Below are positions 54,837 to 62,509 of a stretch of 64,000 bases of DNA, one piece after another. The DNA is taken from the NCBI GenBank assembly GCA_964400725.1, contig CAYNVS010000001.1, forward strand, positions 124,001 to 188,000, written 5' to 3'. The stretch comes from CAYNVS01 sp964400725 (lineage in GTDB: Bacteria > Myxococcota_A > SURF-8 > CAYNVS01). The translations under genes and the position numbers were made by a program. The notes under the pieces are model-generated. The model was not told the DNA's origin and did no database searches. It saw nothing but the letters and a program-made list of their open reading frames with translations. How positions within the stretch are numbered: the first letter of the stretch is position 1; each line of letters begins with the position of its first letter.

Positions 54837-56900
54837 TCAATAAGCCGAAACGTCCAGTTCGTCCAGCTCTCCGACTTTCGCGAAAACCGCGGGCGAGCCT
54901 ACGGGCGCGTCTATTTCAATCCGCGTTCGTCCTTCGTATATTTTCCCGTCGAACAAATGCCTCCATTTGCCGCTTGTAAGGTAAACCGTAGCCTTTGCGG
55001 CGCCTTGAACGACTGCCGGAGCGAATATCAAATCGTTTCCAATATGCCACTGATCGTGCGCCTCGTAAGAGCTCTCCCACTCCGGATCGACCAAAACGGC
55101 GTGGCGGATAATCGGCAGTCCGACGGCGACCGCTTCCGCCGCCGTTTTTTTAAAGTAAGGCGCAAGCGCCGCGTGTATTTTTGCGAACCTCGCAAAATGC
55201 GCAAGCGTTTCCGCGTCCGAATCGAACCGCCAGTTTTCTTTCTTTTTTAATCCGTCGTGCGTCCGCATGAAGGGAGTAAACGCGCCCATTTCAGTCCAGC
55301 GCAAAAACAACTCCTTGACCGAAGGCCCGCCGGAGAAACCGGCAACGTCGTGCGTAAAGAATGGAATCGCGGCCAATCCCATCGTAAGCGCCGCTTTTAT
55401 TACGGTTGAAATACCGTCCCCTTCCGAGAAATCGGCCTCCTGATCTCCCGCCCAGACAATCTGCGCGACGCTCTGCTCGCCGGTAAATCCCGAACGCGTC
55501 AGCATTATGTAATCCTCGTTTGCGATTCCTTCGTCGAGCGCCTCTTTATTGAGCTTGTGCCACAACGTTGGGTAAACGTTGTGAAGCGCCGCCGCCGCTC
55601 CGTCGAAAACCGCGGAGTCAAACGGCAGCCATTCGCCGAAGTCCGCCATCCAGCCCGACATGCCCAAGCCTATCGCCGCGCGCGCAAAAGTTTTAAACCA
55701 GTTTCCAGCATCCGGATTGGAAACGTCGAGCAGCGACGCCTTGAAAGTCGAAACCGTAAAAAGGTACGGCTCGCCTTTGGAATTTTTTATTGTATATCCT
55801 TTTTGCGCCGCCTCGTCGTACTGTTCGTAACCCGGAGTTATGAACGGATTGAAATAACCGAGGAACCTGACGTTCCGCTTTTTAAAATCTTCAATCATTT
55901 CTTTAAGGCCGGGGTAAAGCTCTTCGTCGGCGTTCCAGCGGTATTTAACGCCGAAATTGCTCGCGCCGAAATCGCGCAGCCCCACCCAGTCCTGAACCCA
56001 GACCGCGCTTGTGGGAACGCCCGCGTCCAAGGCCGTCTTCAGCCTCGCCGTTACCGAGTCTCTTCCTCCCTGCGCGGCGAGCCAAACGCCGTCGAAAGCC
56101 CAATCCGGCGGTATTTTTTTAGGTCTTCCCAGTTCCGAGGCAAGCGCGGAGACTATTTTAGCAGGAGTTTTTTTGGAGAAAATAATAAAGCTTGCGGATC
56201 TGCCGTTATGGATGTCCAGCGTCCAGTAATTAGGATCGGACGCGCAGAGGTCGAAATCCGAATACTCCGGGTTTTCAAGCAAAAAAGCCTTTCCCGCCTT
56301 CGGGTCTATAAAATAAGGCATCGGAAAATAACTGTTGGTATATTTGCCGATAAACGGAAACGACGGCTCCTCTTCCCTTCCGACTCCCTGCTCCTGAACG
56401 AGTATCGGAACGTTGCGGCCCCGAAAGTCAACGTAATTGTACTGCTCGCCGAACCCCCAGAACGCGTCAAAAGCGGCGCATGCGAATTTGAGCCTCATTC
56501 CATCGCCCGCAGCCTCGTCGAAAATTTGGATTGATAGGCGCAGGTTTCCCTCCGCGGTCGTAGAAAAAACCGCCGACCCGACGACCGTTCCGTCCCTTAC
56601 CAGCGAAATTCCGTCCGCCTTTCGCGCAAAAGCGAGAGATTTCAACGTTTCATCGCTTTTTTCCATCTTGAAAAAACCGAACGTCATCGACGTTTTAAGC
56701 GTAAATCTCAAAGCGTCTATTCCGGCGAGAGAAAAAATATCTTTCCCTCCTTCGGTTATCGCGAGCGATCCGTCGCCGGAAAGAGACCAGCCGAACCCGC
56801 GAAGCGCTTCATTGCCTTCGCCGCCGCCCTTGGCGCAGCCCGAAAAAAATGACGCGGCGGTAAAAATCGTTAAGGCGACAATCATAAAAGTTCTTCGCAT
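54837..56900 (-). CDS. GH31 lipoprotein, YihQ-like (candidate sulfoquinovosidase)
   Basis: The 687-residue protein has lipobox FFSGC (Cys22) and a full GH31 layout: an N-terminal beta domain (FWGFGEQYNYVDFRG), a TIM barrel (~260-580) and C-terminal beta domains. The nucleophile Asp420 is in GWMADFGEWLP and the acid/base Asp486 is in IVWAGDQEADFSEGDG. These blocks, plus QDWVGLR and MRTHDG, are much closer to E. coli YihQ sulfoquinovosidase than to ordinary alpha-glucosidases. Aligned by eye, the sulfonate-binding Arg/Trp pair of YihQ is Lys319/Trp322 here, so Trp is kept and Arg is replaced by Lys. Sulfoquinovoside or another alpha-glycoside could be the substrate. YihQ is cytosolic; this one is lipid-anchored. 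No sulfosugar-catabolic genes are adjacent. Confidence 0.85.
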   Translation of the reverse strand: MRRTFMIVALTIFTAASFFSGCAKGGGEGNEALRGFGWSLSGDGSLAITEGGKDIFSLAGIDALRFTLKTSMTFGFFKMEKSDETLKSLAFARKADGISLVRDGTVVGSAVFSTTAEGNLRLSIQIFDEAAGDGMRLKFACAAFDAFWGFGEQYNYVDFRGRNVPILVQEQGVGREEEPSFPFIGKYTNSYFPMPYFIDPKAGKAFLLENPEYSDFDLCASDPNYWTLDIHNGRSASFIIFSKKTPAKIVSALASELGRPKKIPPDWAFDGVWLAAQGGRDSVTARLKTALDAGVPTSAVWVQDWVGLRDFGASNFGVKYRWNADEELYPGLKEMIEDFKKRNVRFLGYFNPFITPGYEQYDEAAQKGYTIKNSKGEPYLFTVSTFKASLLDVSNPDAGNWFKTFARAAIGLGMSGWMADFGEWLPFDSAVFDGAAAALHNVYPTLWHKLNKEALDEGIANEDYIMLTRSGFTGEQSVAQIVWAGDQEADFSEGDGISTVIKAALTMGLAAIPFFTHDVAGFSGGPSVKELFLRWTEMGAFTPFMRTHDGLKKKENWRFDSDAETLAHFARFAKIHAALAPYFKKTAAEAVAVGLPIIRHAVLVDPEWESSYEAHDQWHIGNDLIFAPAVVQGAAKATVYLTSGKWRHLFDGKIYEGRTRIEIDAPVGSPAVFAKVGELDELDVSAY

Positions 56901-56924
56901 TACAATATTTCTCCATAATAAAAA

Positions 56925-56948
56925 AACGGACAGGAAAACCCGTCCGTT
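56925..56948 (-). terminator. Terminator after the DUF362 gene
   Basis: AACGGAC and GTCCGTT form a 7-bp stem around ten bases; on the minus strand a run of seven T follows. It separates the DUF362 gene from the GH31 gene. Confidence 0.75.
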
Positions 56949-56979
56949 AATTATAAATTTAAATTTTCGCGCCGTAAAA

Positions 56980-58107
56980 TTAAACCTTCGGCAAATCGTC
57001 GGGAGAAGCTAGAGTTTTTTGTTCGTACCTGCGGAACAGCGCGCCCCATTCGGTCGTTTTAAGCCACTTGTTTACATGGCGGCGTCCTTTGAGCGGATAC
57101 CAGACGCGGTCGTGGTAAACCGCGCTGGCCCAGATGAAAAAGTTGACCATCGGCGTATGGAAAAAAAGCCGTTGAAGTTTGCGCAGCGGCCCGAACCATA
57201 TGAACTTTCCAACCGAGCTGGCGAAGTTGTTGCCGACGTAAAAGTTCCAGTTCTCATTCTTAACGTCCACGTCGCCGACTATCTCTATCTCTTCGATGCG
57301 TCCGACGCCCGCGCCGAGTTCGTGTCCGACGCGTATTTTTTCCACGCTCATCGGGTCCATTCCCATCAGTTTGGCCGCGACCGCGTCTATCGCGACCATG
57401 TCGCCGCTTGCCAGCATTACGTTTTTAACCGTCGGAATCATCGTGCGCGGGCCGGGGCCGTTTCCGGCGGTGGTGCCGTCGGTTACGCAGAAAAGTCCGG
57501 GGCAGATTTCCTTCTGAATTGTCAGAAGGTCTATCAGCGTTTTGTGAATTTCGCTGTGGCAGTAGTGGCGCTGGTTTGGCAGCAATCCGCCGAAGGCGTT
57601 CTTCAACGCGCCCGTCATCTGGGAATAGATGTGGCATTTAACCGTGGGCAAATGCAGAACGCTTCGGCCAAAGAAGTAGTCGGGTATCTTAATGCCGTCC
57701 TTGAATATTTTATCCAAGACGAGCATTTTGCCTTTCGGCTGATAAACGACCCACTGCATATCCGCCGGATTGAAGTTGTATTTTATGGGGATGTTATACG
57801 CGTTGTTCACGGTCGTAAAGTTGTTGAGCCGCTCTCCTTTTTTCGCGTTTGTTACGACCGTTTCGTTCTCCACGGTTACTATGTTTCCGTAGCCGGCCTT
57901 GCGCAGCGTACGGTAAACGCCTTCGTACTGCCACGGAGTCGTGTTTGCCGAAGGATACATAAGGTGCCACGAAATATTGTTTTTGAGAATGACGTCTTTG
58001 TCTTTTGGCAGATAATTCTGGTAGTCCGCCATTTCCATCAACCGTTGAACGTCTTCCAATATCGTCTGCGGTTTAACTTTTATAACCGCCACTTTCGCTT
58101 TCGCCAT
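56980..58107 (-). CDS. DUF362 domain protein
   Basis: The 375-residue protein begins MAKAKVAVIKVKPQTILEDV and carries the DUF362 core: DVILKNNISW, LHLPTVKCHIYSQMTGALKN, FGGLLPNQRHYCHSEIHK and GDMVAIDAVAAKLMG. Many DUF362 proteins are linked to iron-sulfur ferredoxin domains, but no CxxCxxC cluster motif is present here. The biochemical role of the family is not well defined. It is flanked by a downstream terminator and a 150-base upstream gap, so it is likely monocistronic. Confidence 0.85.
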   Translation of the reverse strand: MAKAKVAVIKVKPQTILEDVQRLMEMADYQNYLPKDKDVILKNNISWHLMYPSANTTPWQYEGVYRTLRKAGYGNIVTVENETVVTNAKKGERLNNFTTVNNAYNIPIKYNFNPADMQWVVYQPKGKMLVLDKIFKDGIKIPDYFFGRSVLHLPTVKCHIYSQMTGALKNAFGGLLPNQRHYCHSEIHKTLIDLLTIQKEICPGLFCVTDGTTAGNGPGPRTMIPTVKNVMLASGDMVAIDAVAAKLMGMDPMSVEKIRVGHELGAGVGRIEEIEIVGDVDVKNENWNFYVGNNFASSVGKFIWFGPLRKLQRLFFHTPMVNFFIWASAVYHDRVWYPLKGRRHVNKWLKTTEWGALFRRYEQKTLASPDDLPKV

Positions 58108-58259
58108 GAACTCGCTCCTTTCGCTAAGAAGAAATAAACCTCAAGGGTTATTTTTATAAGAGTAGTTATTTGCTCGTTAAAGTCAAGCGTCCGCAGACCT
58201 CTTCAATCGAGCTTTTCGCTTCGAATGGTCGTCTTGCGGGCGTTCGCGCTAACGCGAAA

Positions 58260-59087
58260 TCATTCCGCAAAGTTTCGGCACAGCTCGTAAGCGTCGGGCC
58301 GTCTGTCGCCTAGCGCGTCGTTGCGCGGCGTTATCCGTTTGTTTCGGCAGCGCGACAAATCGGCGCGCGCGCTTATCGCGTCCGGGTCGCTCTTCGAGGC
58401 CGACGCCAAAGTTTCGCCGCCGGGCGAGCAAATTACGCTGCCGCCTGTAAACGAAAGGCTCTTGTTCTCGTTTGTTTCCGTTCCGACGCGGTTGGCGGTA
58501 ATCGTAAAAACCCTGTTTTCAAGCGCGCGCGCGGGCATTACAGACTGACAGTGCGGCAGAACCAGGTTGGAAGGATGAGCGATTATGTCGGCGCCCTTAA
58601 GAGCAAGCGTCCGGGCGGCTTCGGGGAAGAGCCAGTCGAAGCAAATCATCATTCCGACGCGGAATGGCGTTTGGCGCGGATTAATCTCGAACGCGTCGAA
58701 GCGGTTTCCCGGCGCAAAAAAATCTTTTTCGTCCGCAAAAAGGTGAACTTTGCGGTAAACTCCGGCAAGCCCGTTCGGCGTCAAGAGCGCGGCGGAGTTG
58801 TAAATCTCGCCGTCGTCCGCGCGCTCCGCAAAGCCTACGACTACGGCGCGGCGCCCCGGCCTGGCGACCTCGTTTATAATAGCGTCAAACTGCGGCGACG
58901 CGGCGGGATTTACCGCGGCTTTCTCGACTTCTCTTTTATTTTTAAATACGTAACCCGACAAAGCGAGCTCAGGGGCGACTATTAGATCGGCGTCTAACGC
59001 TCGGCAGGCCGAAATAAGCCCGCGAAGATTGCCCTCGAAATCGAATAGAACCGGCCGGGTTTGAACGGCCGCGACGTTAATTTCCAT
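58260..59087 (-). CDS. Carbon-nitrogen hydrolase (nitrilase superfamily)
   Basis: The 275-residue amidase-type enzyme has the Glu-Lys-Cys triad: Glu40 in VAPELALSGY, Lys113 in YRKVHLF and Cys149 in MMICFDWLFPEAAR. It hydrolyses an amide or nitrile C-N bond in the cytoplasm; the substrate cannot be told, though omega-amidase or N-carbamoyl hydrolase relatives are plausible. Its start is ten bases after the nuoN stop on the same strand, so it is probably the last gene of the nuo transcript. Confidence 0.92.
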   Translation of the reverse strand: MEINVAAVQTRPVLFDFEGNLRGLISACRALDADLIVAPELALSGYVFKNKREVEKAAVNPAASPQFDAIINEVARPGRRAVVVGFAERADDGEIYNSAALLTPNGLAGVYRKVHLFADEKDFFAPGNRFDAFEINPRQTPFRVGMMICFDWLFPEAARTLALKGADIIAHPSNLVLPHCQSVMPARALENRVFTITANRVGTETNENKSLSFTGGSVICSPGGETLASASKSDPDAISARADLSRCRNKRITPRNDALGDRRPDAYELCRNFAE

Positions 59088-59097
59088 CCGCGTCTCT

Positions 59098-60630
59098 CTA
59101 TCCGCCGACGCCTAGCCACGCGAAGCGGAAAAATTCCGCAGCCGCCAGCCTGCACGGCTCCAAAAGCAGGTCGGGAATAATTCCGAGCAATATTACCAGA
59201 ACCGCGCTTATTGCGATTATAAAGGCCACCGGCAGAGACGTCGTCAAGGTTCGATGCGGCGCGTCCGGTTCCGGTTTCATGTAGAGATAAACTATAACGC
59301 GCGCGTAATAATAAACCGAAAGCAGCGAGGCAAGAACGCCGATAATCGCAAGCTCTATGAATCCGGCGTCGACCGCGGCGCGGAAAGCGTAAAATTTAGC
59401 TATAAATCCGGCCGTCGGGGGAAATCCGGCGAAGGCGAGAAGGAATATCGTCATCGCCGCGCCCGACAACGGATCGGCGTACCCGAGCCCAGAGTAACCT
59501 TTCGATATGATAAGATTCTCGTCTTCGCGCCGCCCCAGGCGTATAACGACGGCGAATACGCCGACGGTGGAGAGCGCGTAAACGGCGAGATAGAAAGGCA
59601 GAGCCGCCGCGTCGGCGCGCGCGCTGGGGTTGCCGCCTGCGACCAGAGCGGTCAGCAAATACCCCGCGTGCGCGATGGACGAGTAAGCCAGAAGCCGCTT
59701 TATGTTGTCCTGCGTCAAAGCGAATAGATTGCCGAATACCATGGTAAGTATCGCCAAAACCCATAATGCGGTTCCCCAGCCTGACGCCGACGCGTACAAG
59801 CCGGGAAGAGCTCCGGTTAAAAGCCTGAAAAGCGCGGCGAACGCCCCCGCCTTTATCGCCGCCGCCATAAAGGACGAGCTCGGCGTAGGAGCTCCGTCGT
59901 AAGCGTCGGGCGCCCACATATGAAAAGGAACCGCCGCTGTTTTAAAGCCGAAGCCGACGACGGCGAAGAGAGTTCCGAGGAAAAGCGCCGGATGGGCGGA
60001 AACGCTCAATCCTGATTCGGACGCCGTTTTTACCGCTTTATAAAGCGCAGCGTACGAAGTGTCGCCGCAGGCTCCGTAAAGCAGCGCAAGGCCGAAGAGC
60101 AGAAACGCGCTTGAAAAAGCGCCCATAAAAAAGTATTTAAGCGCCGCTTCCGCGCTTTTTAAGCGATGCCGCTCGAAGCCGGTTAGAATGTAGGTGGAAA
60201 TGCTGGCGAGCTCCAGCCCGACGTAAAGCGTAAGCAGGTCGGCAGCCATAACGAGGAAGACGAGCCCTAAAAGACTCGACATTAAAAGCGCGTAAAATTC
60301 TCCGTGCGCGAAATGACGCTCCTTGAAATAGCCGATTCCCTGCATAACCGCGGACGCCGCGACGCCTATGAAAACGAAGTTGAACAGTATTGAGAACCGG
60401 TCGTGCGTAATAGTTCCTCCGAAGAGCGGTTTGCCAAGCGCCGGAGAATGCGTCCACGCAAGGGCTTCAAGCGCGGCCGCGAAGAGCAGGCCTAGCAGAA
60501 CGATATACCCGGCGAAAGAGCGGTCAAGCCCCTTGCGGGCGAATGCGTCCACAAGCAGAGCCGTTACGGCGAAGAAAATAATCGCCATTGGAGCGGCCAC
60601 GTGCAGTAAATCCGAGGCGTTGAAGTTCAC
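59098..60630 (-). CDS. nuoN: NADH-quinone oxidoreductase subunit N
   Basis: The 510-residue polytopic protein is an antiporter-like proton-pumping subunit of complex I. LYVGLELASISTYILTGF holds the key helix-5 Glu, and the later Lys-containing helices (HMWAPDAYDGAPTPSSSF, LTQDNIKRLLAYSSIAHAGY) are typical. About 14 helices are visible. The ATGA overlap with the nuoM stop shows tight coupling. It ends the nuoL-M-N run and is followed after ten bases by the nitrilase-family gene. Confidence 0.96.
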   Translation of the reverse strand: MNFNASDLLHVAAPMAIIFFAVTALLVDAFARKGLDRSFAGYIVLLGLLFAAALEALAWTHSPALGKPLFGGTITHDRFSILFNFVFIGVAASAVMQGIGYFKERHFAHGEFYALLMSSLLGLVFLVMAADLLTLYVGLELASISTYILTGFERHRLKSAEAALKYFFMGAFSSAFLLFGLALLYGACGDTSYAALYKAVKTASESGLSVSAHPALFLGTLFAVVGFGFKTAAVPFHMWAPDAYDGAPTPSSSFMAAAIKAGAFAALFRLLTGALPGLYASASGWGTALWVLAILTMVFGNLFALTQDNIKRLLAYSSIAHAGYLLTALVAGGNPSARADAAALPFYLAVYALSTVGVFAVVIRLGRREDENLIISKGYSGLGYADPLSGAAMTIFLLAFAGFPPTAGFIAKFYAFRAAVDAGFIELAIIGVLASLLSVYYYARVIVYLYMKPEPDAPHRTLTTSLPVAFIIAISAVLVILLGIIPDLLLEPCRLAAAEFFRFAWLGVGG

Positions 60631-62483
60631 GGTCTTGCCTCCTTTCCGCCCGAACCGCCGGTCGTTCGCGGTTTTATTTCGAGGTATTTAGACCGAGGCT
60701 GCGGCTTTATCCGCCCGGCGGGCGGCGGCGCGTCGTCGTCAACGGGCTCTAACTTCATTTCCTTCATCTCGTTGGAACCGTCGGGCATGTAAAAGACTTT
60801 CGTTTTGTAGCGCGCCTTTTTCGAGGCGTCTTTGTCTGCTTTGGCTTTGGCTTCCGCGTCCGCCTTCATCTTGGCGGCCTCCTCTTTGGAGGGAACTTTG
60901 AGCTTAAGTATTTCCGGGTCTGCGCCGACGCTCCAAGCGAACGACGACGCGCCGGCGCCCGCGTTTTTAATCGCTAGGTTGTAGTCGTAGGCGAGTTTCT
61001 GAATCGATTTTTCCATCGGTTTGAGGAAAAGATTGGGAGCAAGCCCCATGACGAACATCATAATTACAAGCGGAGTCAGATAACCCCACTCGCGAAGAGA
61101 AAGATCGGGAAGGTTTTTATTCGCGTCGTTTTTAAGCGGGCCGAAAAAAACTCTGCGGTACATCCATAAAAGGTAAACGGCCGCTAAAATTACTCCTGAT
61201 GACGCGACCGCCGCGAATATCTTGCCGCCGTAAAGCGACTTGCTGGCGAAGGCGCCGGTCATAATTAAAAACTCGCCCACGAACCCGTTGAGCGGCGGAA
61301 GGCCGAGGCTCGACAGCGCCGCTGCCAGAAAAAGCGCCGCGTAAGCGGGCATGACGCTCGCAAGGCCGCCGTACTCCGAAATAAGGCGCGTGTGCCTGCG
61401 CTCGTAAATAACGCCGACAAGAAGGAAAAGCGCGCCGGTTGAAATTCCGTGATTGAGCGACTGGTAAACCGCGCCTTGCAGCGACACGAGCCCCATCCCC
61501 GCCAAACCGAGCATGACGAACCCCATATGAGAAACCGACGAATACGCGATTAAACGCTTGACGTCCTTTTGGGCGATGGAAACCAGCGCGCCGAAGACTA
61601 TGCCGAATGCCGCAAGCCCCGCGATGAACGGCAGCGCCGCGTTGGTCGCAAGAGGAAAGAGAGGAATCGCAAAACGCAAAAAGCCGAATACGCCCATTTT
61701 AAGAAGAACGCCCGCCAGAATGACGCTGCCTCCGGTCGGCGCCTCGGTATGCGCGTCGGGAAGCCAAGTGTGAAGCGGCCACATTGGAACTTTAACCGCA
61801 AAAGCGAGGCCGAAGGCTAGAAAGAGCCAAGTCTGCTCCGAAAAGCCGAGGTTCGGAACGAGCGCCGCCAAATCCGTTAAATCGCCGGAATAAAAACCGA
61901 ACTGCTGGTTGTGCCTGAAGTAAAGATAGAGTATGCCGACCAGCATTAGCAGCGAACCGACCATAGTGAACAAAACGAACTTGAGCGTTGCGAAAACGCG
62001 CCGCTCGCCGCCGAAAACGCCGATGATGAAATACATTGGGATGAGCATGACTTCCCAAAACACGTAGAAGAGAAAGACGTCCAGCGCGAGGAAAGCGCCA
62101 AGCATTCCCGTTTCCAGAACGAGCATGTACATCATGTAGTCTTTCGCCCGGTTATCGACCGCTTTATAAGCCGAAAGCGCGACAAGAGGGGTGAGAAACG
62201 TCGTAAGCAAAACGAGCCACAGGCTTATTCCGTCGATGCCGACGCGGTAGTAAACGCCCAGCTGTTTAATCCAAACCGCCTTTTCCTCGAACTGATAATA
62301 CGGGCTGGATGAGTCGAACCAGACCAGAATCAACAGCGAAATTAAGAAGACGAGAAGCGTCCAAAAAAAGGCGAATCCTTTTATTACCGATTTTTCGCTG
62401 CCCGGTATAAGCGCTATTATCAGCGCGCCCAGCGCGGGGGCGAAGATAACGGGCGAGAGCAGATGAAGGTCGCTGAAACTCAT
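60627..62483 (-). CDS. nuoM: NADH-quinone oxidoreductase subunit M with C-terminal extension
   Basis: This is an antiporter-like proton channel of complex I. FYVFWEVMLIPMYFIIG contains the conserved Glu of helix 5; PLHTWLPDAHTEAPTGGSV and QKDVKRLIAYSSVSHMGF hold the conserved His, Lys and Asp. The protein has 618 residues, about 100 more than usual. The surplus is a charged C-terminal tail after the last helix (from ~residue 520), rich in Lys, Ala, Glu and Pro (KMKADAEAKAKADKDASKK, then DDDAPPPAGRIKPQP). The sequence frame and the ATGA overlap with nuoN show the tail is real, not a missed stop. Its function is unknown. Confidence 0.96.
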   Translation of the reverse strand: MSFSDLHLLSPVIFAPALGALIIALIPGSEKSVIKGFAFFWTLLVFLISLLILVWFDSSSPYYQFEEKAVWIKQLGVYYRVGIDGISLWLVLLTTFLTPLVALSAYKAVDNRAKDYMMYMLVLETGMLGAFLALDVFLFYVFWEVMLIPMYFIIGVFGGERRVFATLKFVLFTMVGSLLMLVGILYLYFRHNQQFGFYSGDLTDLAALVPNLGFSEQTWLFLAFGLAFAVKVPMWPLHTWLPDAHTEAPTGGSVILAGVLLKMGVFGFLRFAIPLFPLATNAALPFIAGLAAFGIVFGALVSIAQKDVKRLIAYSSVSHMGFVMLGLAGMGLVSLQGAVYQSLNHGISTGALFLLVGVIYERRHTRLISEYGGLASVMPAYAALFLAAALSSLGLPPLNGFVGEFLIMTGAFASKSLYGGKIFAAVASSGVILAAVYLLWMYRRVFFGPLKNDANKNLPDLSLREWGYLTPLVIMMFVMGLAPNLFLKPMEKSIQKLAYDYNLAIKNAGAGASSFAWSVGADPEILKLKVPSKEEAAKMKADAEAKAKADKDASKKARYKTKVFYMPDGSNEMKEMKLEPVDDDAPPPAGRIKPQPRSKYLEIKPRTTGGSGGKEARP

Positions 62484-62509
62484 AAAATCCTCTTAGCGCG
62501 GCGCGGCCG

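Noticed and set aside
55557..56534. 325-codon frame antisense to the GH31 gene
   Set aside because: Arg-rich translation without family features, inside a clearly coding GH31 gene.
57019..58137. 372-codon frame antisense to the DUF362 gene
   Set aside because: The DUF362 motifs on the minus strand are convincing; the plus-strand frame shows no domain.
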